Source: Candidatus Gemmiger faecavium (GTDB lineage: Bacteria > Bacillota > Clostridia > Oscillospirales > Ruminococcaceae). Taken from it: a DNA stretch of 32,398 nucleotides. Positions 30,264-32,398 of the stretch are shown one piece after another. Numbering within the stretch: position 1 is the first letter of the stretch; every line of letters starts with the position of its first letter. The DNA is taken from contig DXFO01000006.1 in the NCBI GenBank assembly GCA_019114415.1, positions 1-32,398 on the forward strand, read 5' to 3'. Made by a program: the position numbers and the translations under genes. A model generated the notes under the pieces. That model made no database searches, had not been told where the DNA came from, and saw only the letters and a list, made by a program, of their open reading frames with translations.

Positions 30264-32000
30264 TTATTCTCCCCACCATGCTTTTCCCTTTTTCTGGCGC
30301 TCCATGTTATCAAGATATCGAACGCACGCGAAAACACTGGCGTCGAACAGGTCGATTCTGTGTTCCGGCTGCACCTTGTCGTACTGGATCATGTCGTCGG
30401 TTTTTTCTACCGCTCTTACGTTTTCCACGCAGTACTCGAACGCCTCGCTGTGCAAATAGTAGAGCTTGCCATCTTTGGCTGCCTTTTCAATGTGCCGGAA
30501 TCCTTCGCTTTTCAGGTAGTAATACTGTGGCTGGTCCACAATCTTAAATCCGGCTTCTTTCATTCCGATGAAGTATTCACGACAGAACTTGCGATCGTGC
30601 CCAACCTGTGCGATGTTGAACCCCATTTTTCTCATTTGGACGAACCAATTGATAACGTCTGCCTGATTGACGGTCGGGCTGTTGCACATGGTCAGCCATC
30701 CGTCATCTTCCCATCCAAACAGAGGGATCTGGTCCTTTTCCGCTTTGAGATGTGCAGCCACCACAGGGAAAAATGCGTGCGTGATGATGATGTCCACGCC
30801 GTTATAGCTCCCGTATAGCGCCGCCGCAGTGAGGTCGTGCAGCTTCGACAGGTCAGCTCCTCCATACCACTTGATCGGCAGCTTTGCCAGCTGCTCCCGC
30901 GTCCAGCTGTATTTTTCATCGCTGGCCCTGAACTGCTCGATGTCAAAATAGGCATTGAGCGCGTTGGTGTATACGTTCAAGCTTTTTGCAAAGAAATCCT
31001 TCCGCTGCTGCGGGTCGTTCTGCGCCTGCAGGGCGTCGTTGGCTATCTCTTCTGGCCGGATGCTCACCCCATAGGCCGGGTTTGCCATTTCGTGGACAAC
31101 TGGATCTGTAAAGTCTACACTTCCATCTTTTACTCCTTCCGGTGCACAGCACATGAAAATAAAATACTGCTCATCCTTTACAGTCCCATCCAACACTTTC
31201 CGGCAGTATTTGAGCCTTTGCCCAAGAAAAGCCTGTTCATTGTCGCCCGCCGTCGATATCCCGATCATGAGTTTGTTCGTATACGCTTTCATCGCTTCTT
31301 TGAACAGGTTATACTGTTTTGGCTTTTTGAAGGCGTGGATCTCGTCCGCGATAGCAATGTTGCAGTTAAGCGAATCCTGCGTATCCGGATTTGCGGCAAG
31401 TGCACGAATAAAAAACGAGCCGTCCGGGAGAGTGGCCTCCATGGAATGCTCGTTGTTATTGTCAATTATTTTTACGCTTCCGCCCGCTTTGGCATCTTCT
31501 CCCATTCTCCGGACGTTATACTCCAGGAAGTTGAAGCTTTCCAGCGATTGCATGAGCGCCGCCGAGGTAATGTACACCTTCGATCCGCTGCGTCGATACC
31601 AAAGAGCCAAGGCCCACGCGAACGATGCCGCAAAGCTGGTTTTGATATTCTTTCTCGGAATGAAGATCAGCGCCTCATGAAATCTCACGATTTGTGTACC
31701 TTTCAGCACAAACCCCATCACATTGTACACGATGAACTTGTGGAACGGTTCCAGTTTGAACGGCGTTCCCCGTAGCGGAGTACCATCCAGCTTTTCCCCT
31801 TGTTGGTGGCACATTGTTTTTTCTATGATCTGGATGCAAAACTCCGGACCCTTGGGGTTTATTTCATAATCCGGATTTTGCAGATCTTTGAAAAATCTGC
31901 CCACTGCCTGCTTCAATTCCGGGCACGCGTTTTTCCGGCCGTCCCGGATGCTTTCAGCGTACTCCATCACGACCGGCCAGTTTTTCCCGCTAACAGTCAA
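30264..32000 (-). CDS. terL: Terminase large subunit
   Basis: 578 residues. ATPase: Walker A-like PRKNIKTS (115-122) and Walker B NIAIADE (D219-E220). RNase H-like nuclease: [13 protein letters not shown] with D383, and later acidic residues (DLFDASVF). It packages DNA into the prohead. TTG 32000 start overlaps terS by 11 bases; a weak GGAAAG precedes it. ATG in [12 protein letters not shown] is an alternative. Confidence 0.95.
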   Translation of the reverse strand: MTVSGKNWPVVMEYAESIRDGRKNACPELKQAVGRFFKDLQNPDYEINPKGPEFCIQIIEKTMCHQQGEKLDGTPLRGTPFKLEPFHKFIVYNVMGFVLKGTQIVRFHEALIFIPRKNIKTSFAASFAWALALWYRRSGSKVYITSAALMQSLESFNFLEYNVRRMGEDAKAGGSVKIIDNNNEHSMEATLPDGSFFIRALAANPDTQDSLNCNIAIADEIHAFKKPKQYNLFKEAMKAYTNKLMIGISTAGDNEQAFLGQRLKYCRKVLDGTVKDEQYFIFMCCAPEGVKDGSVDFTDPVVHEMANPAYGVSIRPEEIANDALQAQNDPQQRKDFFAKSLNVYTNALNAYFDIEQFRASDEKYSWTREQLAKLPIKWYGGADLSKLHDLTAAALYGSYNGVDIIITHAFFPVVAAHLKAEKDQIPLFGWEDDGWLTMCNSPTVNQADVINWFVQMRKMGFNIAQVGHDRKFCREYFIGMKEAGFKIVDQPQYYYLKSEGFRHIEKAAKDGKLYYLHSEAFEYCVENVRAVEKTDDMIQYDKVQPEHRIDLFDASVFACVRYLDNMERQKKGKAWWGE

Positions 32001-32352
32001 GGCTTTCCAGTGCGGCAGCCAGCCCGCTTTTTTCTTCCGCGGCCGGCGGCCCTCCTGTCATTTTTTTGTAGGCGGACGGTGTGAGACCAAGCTCGCGCCA
32101 GTACGCAAGCGCGCTCTTGTTGAGGTCATCCCACAATACCAGCAGCGGGTTCTTCGTCATGTTTGTCGACCCGTTTTTGTTGGTGTACTCGGTCACCGAC
32201 TTCCCACCCGATTTTTTAAATTCCTTGGCCGTTTTATCTCTCTGCTCTAGGATCGCGGCCAGAGCGTCAACCACCGAATCATAGGCATCATTTTGCACTT
32301 TGAGTGCAATCATCTGCCCGATTATGAGTGTCTTCCACTTGCTTTTGGTCAT
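31990..32352 (-). CDS. terS: Terminase small subunit (P27 family)
   Basis: 120 residues. [21 protein letters not shown] followed by [11 protein letters not shown] is the P27-type C-terminal signature. Binds the packaging start. ATG 32352 follows AAAGGGGTGCAGG; TTG 32373 is upstream of that site and unlikely. A coding copy of the TTTGCA/TGCAA palindrome lies at 32292-32309. The gap to HNH across the ends (32353-32398 plus 1-40) may hold cos. Confidence 0.88.
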   Translation of the reverse strand: MTKSKWKTLIIGQMIALKVQNDAYDSVVDALAAILEQRDKTAKEFKKSGGKSVTEYTNKNGSTNMTKNPLLVLWDDLNKSALAYWRELGLTPSAYKKMTGGPPAAEEKSGLAAALESLDC

Positions 32353-32398
32353 GACCTGCACCCCTTTCGTCAAAATTTAGCTCAGAGTTGGAAAAAGT

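Overview
This window reads as one complete temperate siphophage genome, opened between its early and late halves. On the minus strand the left end finishes with an HNH endonuclease and the right end begins with the terminase subunits. HNH-terS-terL is a standard phage order, so base 32398 most likely joins base 1 and the genome is circular. No host genes are visible. The phage attachment site lies inside the window next to the integrase, as in an excised phage and not an integrated prophage. GC-rich coding, strong AGGAGG-type ribosome sites, an ArpU/DUF1492 late regulator, a PcfK/PcfJ pair, DUF6275 and a GH25-LysM lysin point to a Bacillota gut host, probably Clostridia/Oscillospiraceae (inference).

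Layout. Early operon, minus strand, 9313 to 522: small hypothetical proteins, a small XRE protein, a membrane protein, PcfK-like and PcfJ-like proteins, a DUF3102-like coiled-coil protein, an HUH rolling-circle Rep preceded by a structured intergenic region that looks like its origin, a DUF1064 nuclease-like protein and an ArpU-like late activator. Next come a candidate activated late promoter and a terminator-like hairpin (490-357), the HNH gene and, across the circle, the late operon from 32352 down to 14427: terS, terL, portal, protease, capsid, connectors, major tail protein, frameshifted chaperones, tape measure, Dit, Tal, two collar-domain fibres with accessory proteins, GH25 lysin, DUF6275 and holin.

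Lysogeny module, 9336-14360: divergent promoters with repeated operator-like sites, a TTG-started XRE repressor, a small convergent gene, a membrane-anchored protein of unknown function, a candidate antisense small RNA, the tyrosine integrase, a cargo operon, and attP (a tRNA-Gly 3' end flanked by two pairs of GGTACACAC direct repeats).

The most unusual content is the cargo operon between integrase and attP (12376-14144). A strong promoter overlapping a perfect palindrome drives two small unknown proteins, a full-length stand-alone homologue of Cas7 (Csd2, type I-C Cascade backbone) and an HTH protein whose start overlaps the Cas7 stop. No other cas gene and no CRISPR array is visible. A phage-borne Cas7 in a lysogenic-conversion slot suggests interference with host Cascade by subunit mimicry, or an RNA-binding defence or exclusion function of its own. 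The same phage also carries a PcfK-family protein, the family related to AcrIIA9. Other notable points are the putative Rep origin, near-palindromes placed just before three ribosome binding sites, and an 86-bp identical duplication between the two fibre-tip genes.
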